From a virus, in IMG/VR virus record IMGVR_UViG_3300024262_000142, positions 1 to 32,613 of that record: a stretch of DNA of 32,613 nucleotides; one strand, 5' to 3'. Positions 7,215 to 13,826 of the stretch are shown one piece after another. The notes below the pieces were generated by a model. That model saw nothing but the letters and a program-made list of their open reading frames with translations. It was not told the origin of the DNA and did not search any database. The first letter of the stretch is position 1. Every line of letters starts with the position of its first letter. The position numbers were made by a program, and so were the translations under genes.

Positions 7215-7787
7215 ATGGAAACAAAGAAAAAACAATATGTAAAGCCCGAAGTACGAAAACATAAAGTAATTAGTAAGAGATTGCTTTGTCGTGCCGGGAT
7301 CATAATCCTGACCTTTGCTTTAGCCGGTTGTAAAAACAACCAGGCTCAGGTTGTTATAAAGAACAATACCGGTAGCAACGACACCTTATATAATAAGGTA
7401 TGCAACTATGTCTGCCGGGAGCTTGATATCGATAGTATTGAAGTAATAATATCGCATATAGCTTTCGACAAAGGTATATACTGGACAGAGGGCGGCCTGG
7501 CAAGTGTGCATGGGTATTCACCAACTATTTTCGGTATAAACATATTTCAGAATCCAAATAAAAAACAGCTGGTAAAATCAATCATTCATGAGCTTTATCA
7601 TGTAAAGCAGATACTCGACAAAAGACTATGGATATCAGCCAGGGCAAACTGGTTTGAGGGCAAACTATACACGGCAGCTAATAGTGATTATTACGAGCGG
7701 CCATATGAGATCGAGGCAGAGAATTTTGCCAGGCAATTCTATAAAGAGCACAAGAAAGAATTTAAAGCAATGATTCAAAATAAATGA
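7215..7787 (+). CDS. Putative lipoprotein with zinc-metallopeptidase (HExxH) motif
   Basis: A 190-residue protein with a basic 22-residue N terminus, a hydrophobic stretch and lipobox ALAGC (Cys39), predicting a lipoprotein. A zincin motif HELYH at 125-129 lies in LVKSIIHELYHVKQ, and a downstream acidic helix (PYEIEAENFARQF, 163-175) could supply the third zinc ligand. It is not a standard phage replication or structural gene, and it starts a new run of genes after the tRNA-like element. A cell-envelope role such as lysogenic conversion or superinfection exclusion is plausible but inferred. The long positively charged n-region is unusual for a lipoprotein signal. Confidence 0.7.
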   Translation: METKKKQYVKPEVRKHKVISKRLLCRAGIIILTFALAGCKNNQAQVVIKNNTGSNDTLYNKVCNYVCRELDIDSIEVIISHIAFDKGIYWTEGGLASVHGYSPTIFGINIFQNPNKKQLVKSIIHELYHVKQILDKRLWISARANWFEGKLYTAANSDYYERPYEIEAENFARQFYKEHKKEFKAMIQNK

Positions 7788-7788
7788 C

Positions 7789-8007
7789 ATGGAGAAGCTA
7801 TCAGAAGATCAGATTAAAGAAATCATAGAGCAACACGTGGCTAATGGAGCTACTCTATATTCAGTCCAGTACCAGGATTATTCTCAGGATGAATGGACCG
7901 TCCCTGTAATGCTTACCGAAAAGAGAGCAGATCAGATAATCAGTGATGATTCGATCAAGACTATTAAGCTCTTCTATAATAACGAAACAATAATTCTGGT
8001 ACTATGA
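7789..8007 (+). CDS. Small protein of unknown function
   Basis: A 72-residue acidic protein with no recognised family and no signal peptide. It begins one base after the stop of the lipoprotein gene and overlaps the next gene by four bases (ATGA), so it is translationally coupled on both sides. The pattern of short beta segments (TLYSVQYQDYSQDEWTVPVM) hints at a small mixed domain. Confidence 0.6.
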   Translation: MEKLSEDQIKEIIEQHVANGATLYSVQYQDYSQDEWTVPVMLTEKRADQIISDDSIKTIKLFYNNETIILVL

Positions 8008-8369
8008 AAATGAAGATAGTCTATATCTGTCATCCGATTGCCGGCGATATTATGGGTAATGTTGAAAAGATCATGAAGATTATAAGAGACATTAATCTTG
8101 ATATCAAGCTCCGGGAGGTGGTTCCTTTTGCACCATACCTGGGTGATGTTCTTGCTTTAGATGATAATAAGCCTGAGGAACGTAATCGGGGAATTATGAA
8201 TGATGTGGCAGTCCTGACAAGCGGAATTGTCAATGAAGTATGGGTATATGGAGACAGGATTTCCACAGGAATGAAGGAGGAAATAAATCTTGCTTTTAAT
8301 ATGGGGCTGCCGGTAAAAGCTATGGATGACCGGCTGCCCGATATCACATTTTATACACCTGGTAAATGA
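8004..8369 (+). CDS. Nucleoside 2-deoxyribosyltransferase-like protein (DUF4406/DUF7768 type)
   Basis: A 121-residue protein with the features of the small deoxyribosyltransferase-like Rossmann family common in phages: VYICHPIAGD at 6-15, VVPFAPYL at 39-46, ERNRGIMND at 59-67, and EVWVYGDRISTGMKEEI at 78-94. The last block holds the nucleotide-binding and probable catalytic residues. Family members act on nucleosides or nucleotides; the substrate here is unknown. The gene overlaps both neighbours by four bases. Confidence 0.7.
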   Translation: MKMKIVYICHPIAGDIMGNVEKIMKIIRDINLDIKLREVVPFAPYLGDVLALDDNKPEERNRGIMNDVAVLTSGIVNEVWVYGDRISTGMKEEINLAFNMGLPVKAMDDRLPDITFYTPGK

Positions 8370-8800
8370 TAGAGACAAAAGAAATCATAAGGCGCATTTA
8401 CGGTAAGCTCGACAACCTTGGATTAAAGGAAGAGAAGGAGAATATTGTATTTGGTTTCACCTCCGGGAGGACCTCACACCTTAGCTCCATGGAGCCGGAG
8501 GAGCTGGTGGGGCTTCTTGATAAGCTCTCGGGTAACGTCAACAATACCGACTACCTCAATTACGGCAAGTTCGATAAGAACAATAAACAACACCGGTATT
8601 TACTCAGCATGTGCATGCAGCTCGGCTGGAGCATATATAACAAAAATGTTCAGCGCAACGTGGCAGACATAGTAAGGCTGGGGAGATTTATCAGGCATTT
8701 CGGGGCCATTAAAAAGCCTTTAATGGAGCAATCGAAGCAGGAGCTGCAGAAAACGGTTTATCAGTTCGAACAAATGGTAAGCAAGCATTTTACGAAATGA
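8366..8800 (+). CDS. Possible GemA-like (DUF1018-type) early regulator
   Basis: A 144-residue helical protein. The N-terminal part (ETKEIIRRIYGKLDNLGL, then a SSMEPEELVGLLDKLSG block) resembles the layout of Mu GemA/DUF1018 proteins, in which a short helix is followed by a Ser-rich turn and an E-L-x-x-x-L-D helix. Similarity is judged by eye only. In Mu, GemA affects host gene expression and DNA supercoiling. The C-terminal half is basic. It overlaps its neighbours by four bases on each side. Confidence 0.45.
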   Translation: MIETKEIIRRIYGKLDNLGLKEEKENIVFGFTSGRTSHLSSMEPEELVGLLDKLSGNVNNTDYLNYGKFDKNNKQHRYLLSMCMQLGWSIYNKNVQRNVADIVRLGRFIRHFGAIKKPLMEQSKQELQKTVYQFEQMVSKHFTK

Positions 8801-9153
8801 GTGATTCTGTAATCATATATGACAGACTTTTCATTGCATTTCTTGAGGAATGGAACGCTCGGCATCCGGGAGGCCTTGCCCTGGATCAGGATCTGCAGGA
8901 GATGATCGAGAGACATCTGAAGTGGGCCCGGGTAATCGGGGCCGAGTCAGTGATTCACAGGCTGCAGAGAACACTTGAACTTACATACCATAATAACAAA
9001 AAGATATCCTATGCCTATGTGATGGAGCTTATACGGACAACAGAGCCGGGAGTTTCGGACATATACCTGAGAACGACACCAAGAGATTATCAACTGACAA
9101 ATAAAAAGCACTCTCCAATAATTCTAAAACCAGTTACCTATGGAAGCAAATAG
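8797..9153 (+). CDS. Protein of unknown function
   Basis: A 118-residue protein of no recognised family, with a helical N-terminal region (LFIAFLEEWNARHPGGLALD) and a C-terminal basic tail. It overlaps the upstream gene by four bases and the downstream one by 14. In Mu-like phages this place after GemA is often taken by small regulators, but nothing specific is seen here. Confidence 0.6.
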   Translation: MSDSVIIYDRLFIAFLEEWNARHPGGLALDQDLQEMIERHLKWARVIGAESVIHRLQRTLELTYHNNKKISYAYVMELIRTTEPGVSDIYLRTTPRDYQLTNKKHSPIILKPVTYGSK

Positions 9154-9343
9154 ACAAACACTTCGGGTTGTTGCCCAGCTTACATTCAAACCAAACATTG
9201 TCAGTCTTGTGGCAGAAGAAGATCTTTCGCCTTTCAGTAAAGGCGATATTGTTAAAAGAGTTAGCCGTTTAACTCTTTCTAAAATGGAACGTCCTCTCAA
9301 TGTACTGATTACCAGGGGGGGGGTACGATTAATAACAAAATAA
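9140..9343 (+). CDS. Small protein with a G9 tract near its 3' end
   Basis: A 67-residue basic protein of unknown function (LVAEEDLSPFSKGDIVKRVS). The run of nine G at 9315-9323 encodes the Arg-Gly-Gly close to the C terminus. One extra G would extend the frame by about 20 residues to a stop at 9387-9389, just before the next ATG at 9393; one fewer would stop almost at once. Either the tract is variable or its assembled length is wrong. The start overlaps the previous gene by 14 bases. Confidence 0.5.
   Translation: MEANRQTLRVVAQLTFKPNIVSLVAEEDLSPFSKGDIVKRVSRLTLSKMERPLNVLITRGGVRLITK
9315..9323 (+). repeat. G9 homopolymer in a coding region
   Basis: Nine consecutive G in a genome of only moderate GC. 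Length changes would alter the C terminus of the small protein encoded at 9140-9343. Confidence 0.9.
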
Positions 9344-9392
9344 ACACTTACCCCATACTGAATAAATGCACAGAAAACGAACATAAATAGTT

Positions 9393-9683
9393 ATGGCACG
9401 ATTTTTTTCAAAGATAACAGCTGATCATTGGATAGCTAAAAACTCGCTTGAGGAAGCAGTTAAGAAGCTTGCCAGGGAAATGGACCGCCGGCTCCTCAAA
9501 AACTTCGAGGTGGCGCCTTTTAAAATAAAGTTCCGGGAAAAGATCAAAGAACTCAATAAAGCTCAACCACGCTGCAAACCGGTTGAACTTGAAATCAGAT
9601 CTTCTTTCCTGAACAAGGAAGAGACCTGGATCAGAGTACCGCAGGTTTTCGAGATGTCTATTTATAAGGCTAAGGAGAATTAA
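9393..9683 (+). CDS. Small basic protein of unknown function
   Basis: A 96-residue helical, basic protein (LAREMDRRLLKNFEVAPFKI) with no recognised family. The ATG follows an A/T-rich leader typical of Bacteroidota starts. It ends 14 bp before the next gene, within the same rightward gene run. Confidence 0.55.
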   Translation: MARFFSKITADHWIAKNSLEEAVKKLAREMDRRLLKNFEVAPFKIKFREKIKELNKAQPRCKPVELEIRSSFLNKEETWIRVPQVFEMSIYKAKEN

Positions 9684-9697
9684 TAAATCACTAAATC

Positions 9698-9976
9698 ATG
9701 CCGACCAATAAAGAAATAATGCTCGCTTATGAAGAGCAATTTAACACCGGGAAGCTGTTCACGGAAACCCATGTCCTGGTACTCATGGGCTACGCACGGG
9801 GCGAGGCCCGGAAGGAGCTGATGAAGAAGCTCCCGACACCGGAGAACGTGGAGCTGGAGATAATAGATAACTATTATCCCACATATGGCAACCAGCTTGA
9901 TAATGCTCACGTGAGGGAGGGATTAAGGCTGGGATCGAAGTTTGTCATTGACTGGATTAAAAGATTATGGATTTAA
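9698..9976 (+). CDS. Protein of unknown function whose 3' end is duplicated downstream
   Basis: A 92-residue protein of no recognised family. Its last codons (LGSKFVIDWIKRLWI) lie in a 43-bp sequence that recurs with one mismatch at 10890-10932, where it would end LGSKFVIDWIKRLWA just across the start of the HNH gene. The gene thus seems once to have run directly into the HNH gene before the two SSGFGF genes were placed between them. The present 3' end is intact. Confidence 0.6.
   Translation: MPTNKEIMLAYEEQFNTGKLFTETHVLVLMGYARGEARKELMKKLPTPENVELEIIDNYYPTYGNQLDNAHVREGLRLGSKFVIDWIKRLWI
9928..9970 (+). repeat. 43-bp direct repeat, copy 1
   Basis: Starts GCTGGGATCGAAGTTTGT and ends AAAAGATTATGG. 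It matches 10890-10932 at 42 of 43 positions; 9946 is C, the other copy has T. It flanks the SSGFGF gene pair on the left. Confidence 0.85.
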
Positions 9977-9986
9977 AATAAAAATT

Positions 9987-10445
9987 ATGTCAGAAGTAAA
10001 AGTTACAAAAGAAACAGCAAAGAAGCTCTATGATTCAGTCCTAGACTTTTTCAAAGAGCAGCTCGAGGCAGCCTTTGGCAAGGATGCCTTCAGAAAGATT
10101 GATTTCCGGGATATCAAAACCTTTCCGGATGCCTGCAAAGCATTGGATATTAATCCGAATGCAGGTTGGAATAATTACGATACCATAGATGAAGCAGCTT
10201 ATAAGAAGCTGAAAGTAATTACCAAGGCAATTAACCAGGACTGGATCCCGGACTGGAATAGCACAAACCAGAAGAAGTGGTTTCCCTGGTTTCGTCTTTC
10301 GTCCGGTTTCGGGTTCGTTGGTTCGGATTACAACTGCGATTACTCGCGTACGGATGTCGGTTCGCGCCTTTGCTTTGAATCGGAAGAGAAGGCGGATTAT
10401 GCAGGGAAGCAGTTCACTGCGATATATGAGGAGTTCCTAATATAA
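9987..10445 (+). CDS. SSGFGF-family phage protein, paralog 1
   Basis: A 152-residue protein; the ATG at 9987 after an A/T-rich leader is preferred to an in-frame ATG at 9942 that would overlap the preceding gene. The conserved C-terminal half reads PDWNS..KKWFPWF, LSSGFGFVGSDYNCDYS, VGSRLCF and AGKQFTAIYEEFL. I know this pattern as recurrent in Bacteroidota phages, function unknown. The next gene is a paralog, and the two are very alike at DNA level across the SSGFGF block while differing in scattered residues between it and VGSRLC. The gene lies between the 43-bp direct repeats. Confidence 0.7.
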   Translation: MSEVKVTKETAKKLYDSVLDFFKEQLEAAFGKDAFRKIDFRDIKTFPDACKALDINPNAGWNNYDTIDEAAYKKLKVITKAINQDWIPDWNSTNQKKWFPWFRLSSGFGFVGSDYNCDYSRTDVGSRLCFESEEKADYAGKQFTAIYEEFLI

Positions 10446-10456
10446 AAATTTATACC

Positions 10457-10864
10457 ATGACAAAAGAGACCAGTAAATCTACTACAGAGGAGTTCGATTA
10501 TAAATCGATCAAGACCTTTGAAGATGCCTGTAAGAAGACAGGCATTGAAACTACAGAGCCTGAAATAAAGGCTGCTCACATCGAGCCGGTAAAAGCAATG
10601 ATTGCTTATTACAAGCTTGTGATAATATTCCTGGCCATTAACAACGGATGGAAACCAGACTGGAGCGATCATAACCAATGGAAGTATTATCCCTGGTTCT
10701 ATGTTCTTTCGTCCGGTTTCGGGTTCGGTGGTTCGTTTTGCAGCTGCGATCACTCGTGTACGCTTGTCGGTTCGCGCCTTTGCACAGATACAGGAGAAAA
10801 GGCCGAATACATAGCCGAACAGTTTAAGGACCTCTACCAAGAGTATCTCCTGTATTCAGAATAG
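10457..10864 (+). CDS. SSGFGF-family phage protein, paralog 2
   Basis: A 135-residue paralog of the preceding gene: PDWSDHNQWKYYPWF, LSSGFGFGGSFCSCDHS, VGSRLC and AEQFKDLYQEYLL align with it. The N-terminal halves are diverged. At DNA level the block around CTTTCGTCCGGTTTCGGGTT is nearly identical in both, whereas codons between it and GTCGGTTCGCGCCTTTGC differ at several non-synonymous places. No function is known; a binding role for the variable loop is a guess. It is 11 bp downstream of its paralog. Confidence 0.7.
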   Translation: MTKETSKSTTEEFDYKSIKTFEDACKKTGIETTEPEIKAAHIEPVKAMIAYYKLVIIFLAINNGWKPDWSDHNQWKYYPWFYVLSSGFGFGGSFCSCDHSCTLVGSRLCTDTGEKAEYIAEQFKDLYQEYLLYSE

Positions 10865-10878
10865 AAAACCCCGGTTGT

Positions 10879-10938
10879 ATGTTGCAGCAGCTGGGATCGA
10901 AGTTTGTTATTGACTGGATTAAAAGATTATGGGCTTGA
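10879..10938 (+). pseudogene. Remnant of the 3' end of the gene at 9698-9976
   Basis: A 19-codon frame (M-L-Q-Q, then LGSKFVIDWIKRLWA, stop) reproduces the C terminus of the gene at 9698-9976 and overlaps the start of the HNH gene by 10 bp. It looks like the leftover end of the original gene after the SSGFGF pair was inserted with a copy of the gene end. Confidence 0.55.
10890..10932 (+). repeat. 43-bp direct repeat, copy 2
   Basis: Right-hand partner of 9928-9970 (42/43 identical), 962 bp apart. The HNH start codon (10929) lies inside it. Confidence 0.85.
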
Positions 10939-11336
10939 AAGGCATTGATAACTATATTGATCCGGACAGAAGATTGAGTATTTACAAGGCACGCACCCTT
11001 GGTAATCGATATAAATGCTGGTATTGCGGTGAAGAGGGAGAAACAACCGGTGATCACTTTTATCCTAAATCCCTGGGAGGCAGACTAAAGGTAAGATCTT
11101 GTAAAAAATGTAATAGCGAAAAAGACGACCTTACCCCGCAGGAATGGATAAACCATTTAAGGCTGATACGCAATCACTGGAAAGGGAATAAAATTAAGTC
11201 CCTGCAGGAGCAGGCGGATGCAAAGATTGCCAGGATTGACAGGATGATCAATGCTTCATTAACCCTCTGGCTAAGAGTGAAGCATAGCGTTAAGCACAAT
11301 AGTACAACGAAAAAAAATAATTGTAAAAATGGATAA
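10929..11336 (+). CDS. HNH endonuclease
   Basis: A 135-residue HNH nuclease. The zinc-binding CWYC pair (Cys30, Cys33) is followed by the catalytic block TGDHFYPKSLGG (Asp42-His43) and a second CKKCN pair (Cys58, Cys61, Asn62), then a helix DDLTPQEWINHL. In phages such free-standing HNH proteins serve as homing nucleases, packaging helpers or anti-host nucleases. Here it adjoins an apparent cassette insertion (43-bp repeats), so a part in that rearrangement is possible. The start lies in the right-hand repeat. It overlaps the next gene by eight bases. Confidence 0.82.
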   Translation: MGLKGIDNYIDPDRRLSIYKARTLGNRYKCWYCGEEGETTGDHFYPKSLGGRLKVRSCKKCNSEKDDLTPQEWINHLRLIRNHWKGNKIKSLQEQADAKIARIDRMINASLTLWLRVKHSVKHNSTTKKNNCKNG

Positions 11337-11535
11337 AGCTGAAATTATGAAATACGACAAGGAGCTTAATGACTTTAATAACCAGCTCCTGGATATTGCT
11401 CATAAGCTTAAAGCTAACTATGACTTGGATGAGTCTGCTTTTGCCATTATGAAGATAGAAGCAGCCTCACTCGATATTCACAGGATAAGGATAAAACTGA
11501 TAAACGGCACAAACGATGGCGTACAACAAAAATAA
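11329..11535 (+). CDS. Small helical protein of unknown function
   Basis: A 68-residue acidic, helical protein (MDKAEIMKYDKELNDFNNQL) of no recognised family. It overlaps the HNH gene by eight bases and the next gene by 20, implying coupled expression. Confidence 0.55.
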   Translation: MDKAEIMKYDKELNDFNNQLLDIAHKLKANYDLDESAFAIMKIEAASLDIHRIRIKLINGTNDGVQQK

Positions 11536-11716
11536 CCGGCTGCGAAGGATCGCGGAAATACAGGACATCACCCTCGATTATAAAAGCAAGGGATGCACGC
11601 AGGAGTGGATTTATCTTAAAGTCATTTTCCCGACATACCAGATAAGCCGCAGCACCTTTTACCTGTATTTGAGAACTGCCGCTAAACTGAAGCTTCGCAA
11701 GGCGGAAGCAAAATAA
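11516..11716 (+). CDS. Small putative DNA-binding protein
   Basis: A 66-residue very basic protein. The segment YKSKGCTQEWIYLKVIFPTY followed by ISRSTFYLYL reads like a helix-turn-helix with recognition helix SRSTFYLYLRT. Similar small proteins occur in Bacteroidota Mu-like phages by my recollection, but no function is known. As a late-in-cluster regulator it is a candidate for activating the late promoters, which need a factor; this is inference only. Confidence 0.55.
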   Translation: MAYNKNNRLRRIAEIQDITLDYKSKGCTQEWIYLKVIFPTYQISRSTFYLYLRTAAKLKLRKAEAK

Positions 11717-11739
11717 ATTAAATTAAATCCAATTGTGTT

Positions 11740-12057
11740 ATGTTTAACCTGACAAAAGGACAGCTAATTGAATTATGCCAAATGGTCAACAGGGGGGCGA
11801 AACCATGCGCGCTGATGACAATTAAGGACAAAGACCTGGGAACAGCTGAAGATATTTGTACCACAGAGAATTGCAAATATAAAGCAACCGTCTTGGATGA
11901 TGGATGGGTAAGTTTCTGGATATATAAAAGAGACGAATTATCTGCAGTTATAGATTGTTTGCCTGCGACGCCTGAAAATTATGCTGATCATTATTTGCTT
12001 GGAGCTTTATTCGGATATTCCAATGATGCAATTTGTGATTATTTAAATAAAACATAA
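11740..12057 (+). CDS. Protein of unknown function
   Basis: A 105-residue cysteine-containing protein (Cys13, a pair near DICTTENCKY, and others) of no recognised family. The ICTTENC spacing could bind a metal but is not a standard motif. Between it and the next gene is a 75-bp A/T-rich gap with no clear promoter. Confidence 0.5.
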   Translation: MFNLTKGQLIELCQMVNRGAKPCALMTIKDKDLGTAEDICTTENCKYKATVLDDGWVSFWIYKRDELSAVIDCLPATPENYADHYLLGALFGYSNDAICDYLNKT

Positions 12058-12132
12058 CCGCTCGAAAAAACAAAGCTAAACACCTGTTCTAATTATAAAT
12101 AAATTGCTTAACTTTAGATACAATATACTATC

Positions 12133-12540
12133 ATGAAAAAAATCGTTATATTATTTACAATTATCATAATCATGCCTGAAATAAAAGGTCAGATTTCTGA
12201 TACAACAAAGGCTGCTAAAGAATACGAAATTGAGGCAGTGAGATATTATCTCGGAAGATATCATCAGGAAAGGCAGAATGCAATTTATATATCATTTTTA
12301 TCTCTAGGCTTTTCATCTATTTCTCTAATTACTGATGATGTAAAACAAAGCAAGATAATGTTAGCGGCAGCATCCGCCACGGGCCTTATAAGTTTTATAC
12401 TTTATATTGATGCTGAAAAATGGATAAAGAGAAGTTCAATAAAACCAGCAACATCAGGTTTAGGCATTAGCTTTAATTTTAACAAACCGAAAAAGAAAAA
12501 GACAAAAGAAAGACCCATATATGATGATTTATATAAATAG
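12133..12540 (+). CDS. Small membrane protein with signal peptide
   Basis: A 135-residue protein with an N-terminal hydrophobic signal (MKKIVILFTIIIIMPEIKG), then two hydrophobic segments at about 54-66 (IYISFLSLGFSSI) and 75-97 (IMLAAASATGLISFILYIDA), and a basic C-terminal tail (KPKKKKTKE). It is noticeably AT-rich relative to the structural genes. It may be an accessory gene acting at the inner membrane of the lysogen; no family is recognised. Confidence 0.6.
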   Translation: MKKIVILFTIIIIMPEIKGQISDTTKAAKEYEIEAVRYYLGRYHQERQNAIYISFLSLGFSSISLITDDVKQSKIMLAAASATGLISFILYIDAEKWIKRSSIKPATSGLGISFNFNKPKKKKTKERPIYDDLYK

Positions 12541-12566
12541 TTTTCTGGGATACATAATCTGAACCA

Positions 12567-12809
12567 ATGAATAAACATGAAATAATTAAAAGAATCAGGC
12601 AGAAGATAGATGCATGCCAGTCAATAAGATTACAGCCCATGCAACTCAGAATGAGTCAGGAATTGCTTCAAAAGGTCGCCAAAGAAGAGAACATAAAGCT
12701 TCCAGATAAGTATTATAATGATATTATAGTAGGAGAAACTGAATTAACTATCTACGGCATTCATATAATTATTGATCCCTTATATAAGAATCCCTACGTT
12801 CTTCCATAG
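12567..12809 (+). CDS. Small protein of unknown function
   Basis: An 80-residue basic protein (HEIIKRIRQKIDACQSIRLQ) of no recognised family and no signal peptide. It is the last gene of the rightward early/accessory run and ends 18 bp before the convergent terminator hairpin. Confidence 0.5.
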   Translation: MNKHEIIKRIRQKIDACQSIRLQPMQLRMSQELLQKVAKEENIKLPDKYYNDIIVGETELTIYGIHIIIDPLYKNPYVLP

Positions 12810-12827
12810 ACTCTATCGAAGCGAGCT

Positions 12828-12859
12828 ATCCCGGCAGCCGGAAGGTTGCCGGGATTTTT
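12828..12859 (+). terminator. Intrinsic terminator between converging transcription units
   Basis: ATCCCGGCA (12828-12836) pairs perfectly with TGCCGGGAT (12847-12855) around a 10-nt loop, followed by a T-rich run. It lies between the end of the rightward accessory genes and the end of the leftward head genes. The stem can also act on the leftward transcript. Confidence 0.8.
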
Positions 12860-13322
12860 ATTCAATTTCCTTTACCGAGTAAAAGATCTTAGCCACCAGC
12901 CACCCTTTATATTCATGCGCGGCCCTATATCCTGTGGGTTTCAGCCTGTCGCCAAACGGCTGATCCTGGTAAGTGAGGGGGTAATTATCGAGTACCGCCC
13001 TCACCCCGTCGGCCAGCAGGTCATGAGCCTGCAGCTGCTTATCCGATATCGAAGCATCATTCTCGCCCATGGCCTTGCTAACCACATGAATGGTTACCGG
13101 CACTACCGATCTATCTGTATTTTTAGATATCCCGCTGATGCTTATAATATCAGGGAATTCGATAAATACAATCGGCTCAGCATGTATCCGGCCGGAGGAG
13201 TACTGGTCGTTAAACCACTGGACATCCTTGAAACTCGTGACCTGGCTTGTGATACGGTCCTTGATTGATTTGTAAAACGGGTAAAACATAGCTTTATAGA
13301 TTAAAGTTTTTAAAGAATTCAT
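12858..13322 (-). CDS. Putative tail-completion / head-tail joining protein
   Basis: A 154-residue protein and the last gene of the leftward head operon. The beginning (LKTLIYKAMFYPFYKSIKDR) followed by WFNDQY and IVFIEFP, with a basic strand-rich centre and AHEYKGWLVAKIFYSV end, resembles small tail-terminator or neck proteins such as Mu gp37-type (DUF1834). The match is by general pattern and position after the virion morphogenesis gene, so the role is tentative. It overlaps that gene by 29 bases. Confidence 0.5.
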   Translation of the reverse strand: MNSLKTLIYKAMFYPFYKSIKDRITSQVTSFKDVQWFNDQYSSGRIHAEPIVFIEFPDIISISGISKNTDRSVVPVTIHVVSKAMGENDASISDKQLQAHDLLADGVRAVLDNYPLTYQDQPFGDRLKPTGYRAAHEYKGWLVAKIFYSVKEIE

Positions 13323-13815
13323 CCATCTCCCTGGTAATTTTCCTTTCTATTTTTTTATTCAGCTCCTCGGACGGTCCCATGAACTGACGCTGCGGCATCT
13401 CAAAACCCGCTCCCCGGCCGGCATGTCCACCTTCATTATGTACCTGCGCATATGGCTTATCGGTTGAAAAGATCACCTGCTTCTTCGTCTTTGTTGCCCT
13501 GATCGAATCCTTCAGGTGAGGCCCCTTTTTATCTGCCTGATGGCTTACCAGGATAGCCCTTCCTTTATCCTTCCGGAGGAACTCACTATATGCTTTTGTA
13601 CGGCCGCCTCTCTTCTTATTTCTTTGCCCGCCAAACCGGCGCCGCTTCCATTTGCGGATCGACTTATCGGTAAATCCCTGGTTGTCGAAGCTCTGTTCAA
13701 AGTGCTTCTTTCCCTCAACAGCAATTATATCGGGTAACACCTCTGTTATTTTCTCCCTGAGCTTCTGCCCCATTTTAACAAGATCGGGGCCCAACGATGA
13801 AATTTTCTTTGCCAT
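13294..13815 (-). CDS. Phage virion morphogenesis protein (Mu gpG-like)
   Basis: A 173-residue protein with the family signature: YAQVHNEGGHAGRG at 122-135 and MPQRQFMGPSEEL at 140-152, with basic linker segments (KWKRRRFGGQRNKKRGG). Members help head-tail joining in Mu-like and P2-like phages. It lies 11 bp after the MuF-like gene in the leftward operon. Confidence 0.85.
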   Translation of the reverse strand: MAKKISSLGPDLVKMGQKLREKITEVLPDIIAVEGKKHFEQSFDNQGFTDKSIRKWKRRRFGGQRNKKRGGRTKAYSEFLRKDKGRAILVSHQADKKGPHLKDSIRATKTKKQVIFSTDKPYAQVHNEGGHAGRGAGFEMPQRQFMGPSEELNKKIERKITREMDEFFKNFNL

Positions 13816-13826
13816 TTAATTTTTAT

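Noticed and set aside
7021-7262. Minus-strand open frames giving peptides such as PGRIRTC and AGFEPA across the tRNA-like element.
   Set aside because: These are typical artefacts of translating a tRNA gene on the opposite strand.
9987-10864. A diversity-generating retroelement acting on the SSGFGF pair.
   Set aside because: No reverse transcriptase or template repeat is visible, and differences between the copies are not limited to adenines.
12846-13268. Plus-strand open frame opposite the tail-completion gene.
   Set aside because: It is a shadow of the leftward gene and has no start context or neighbours in its direction.
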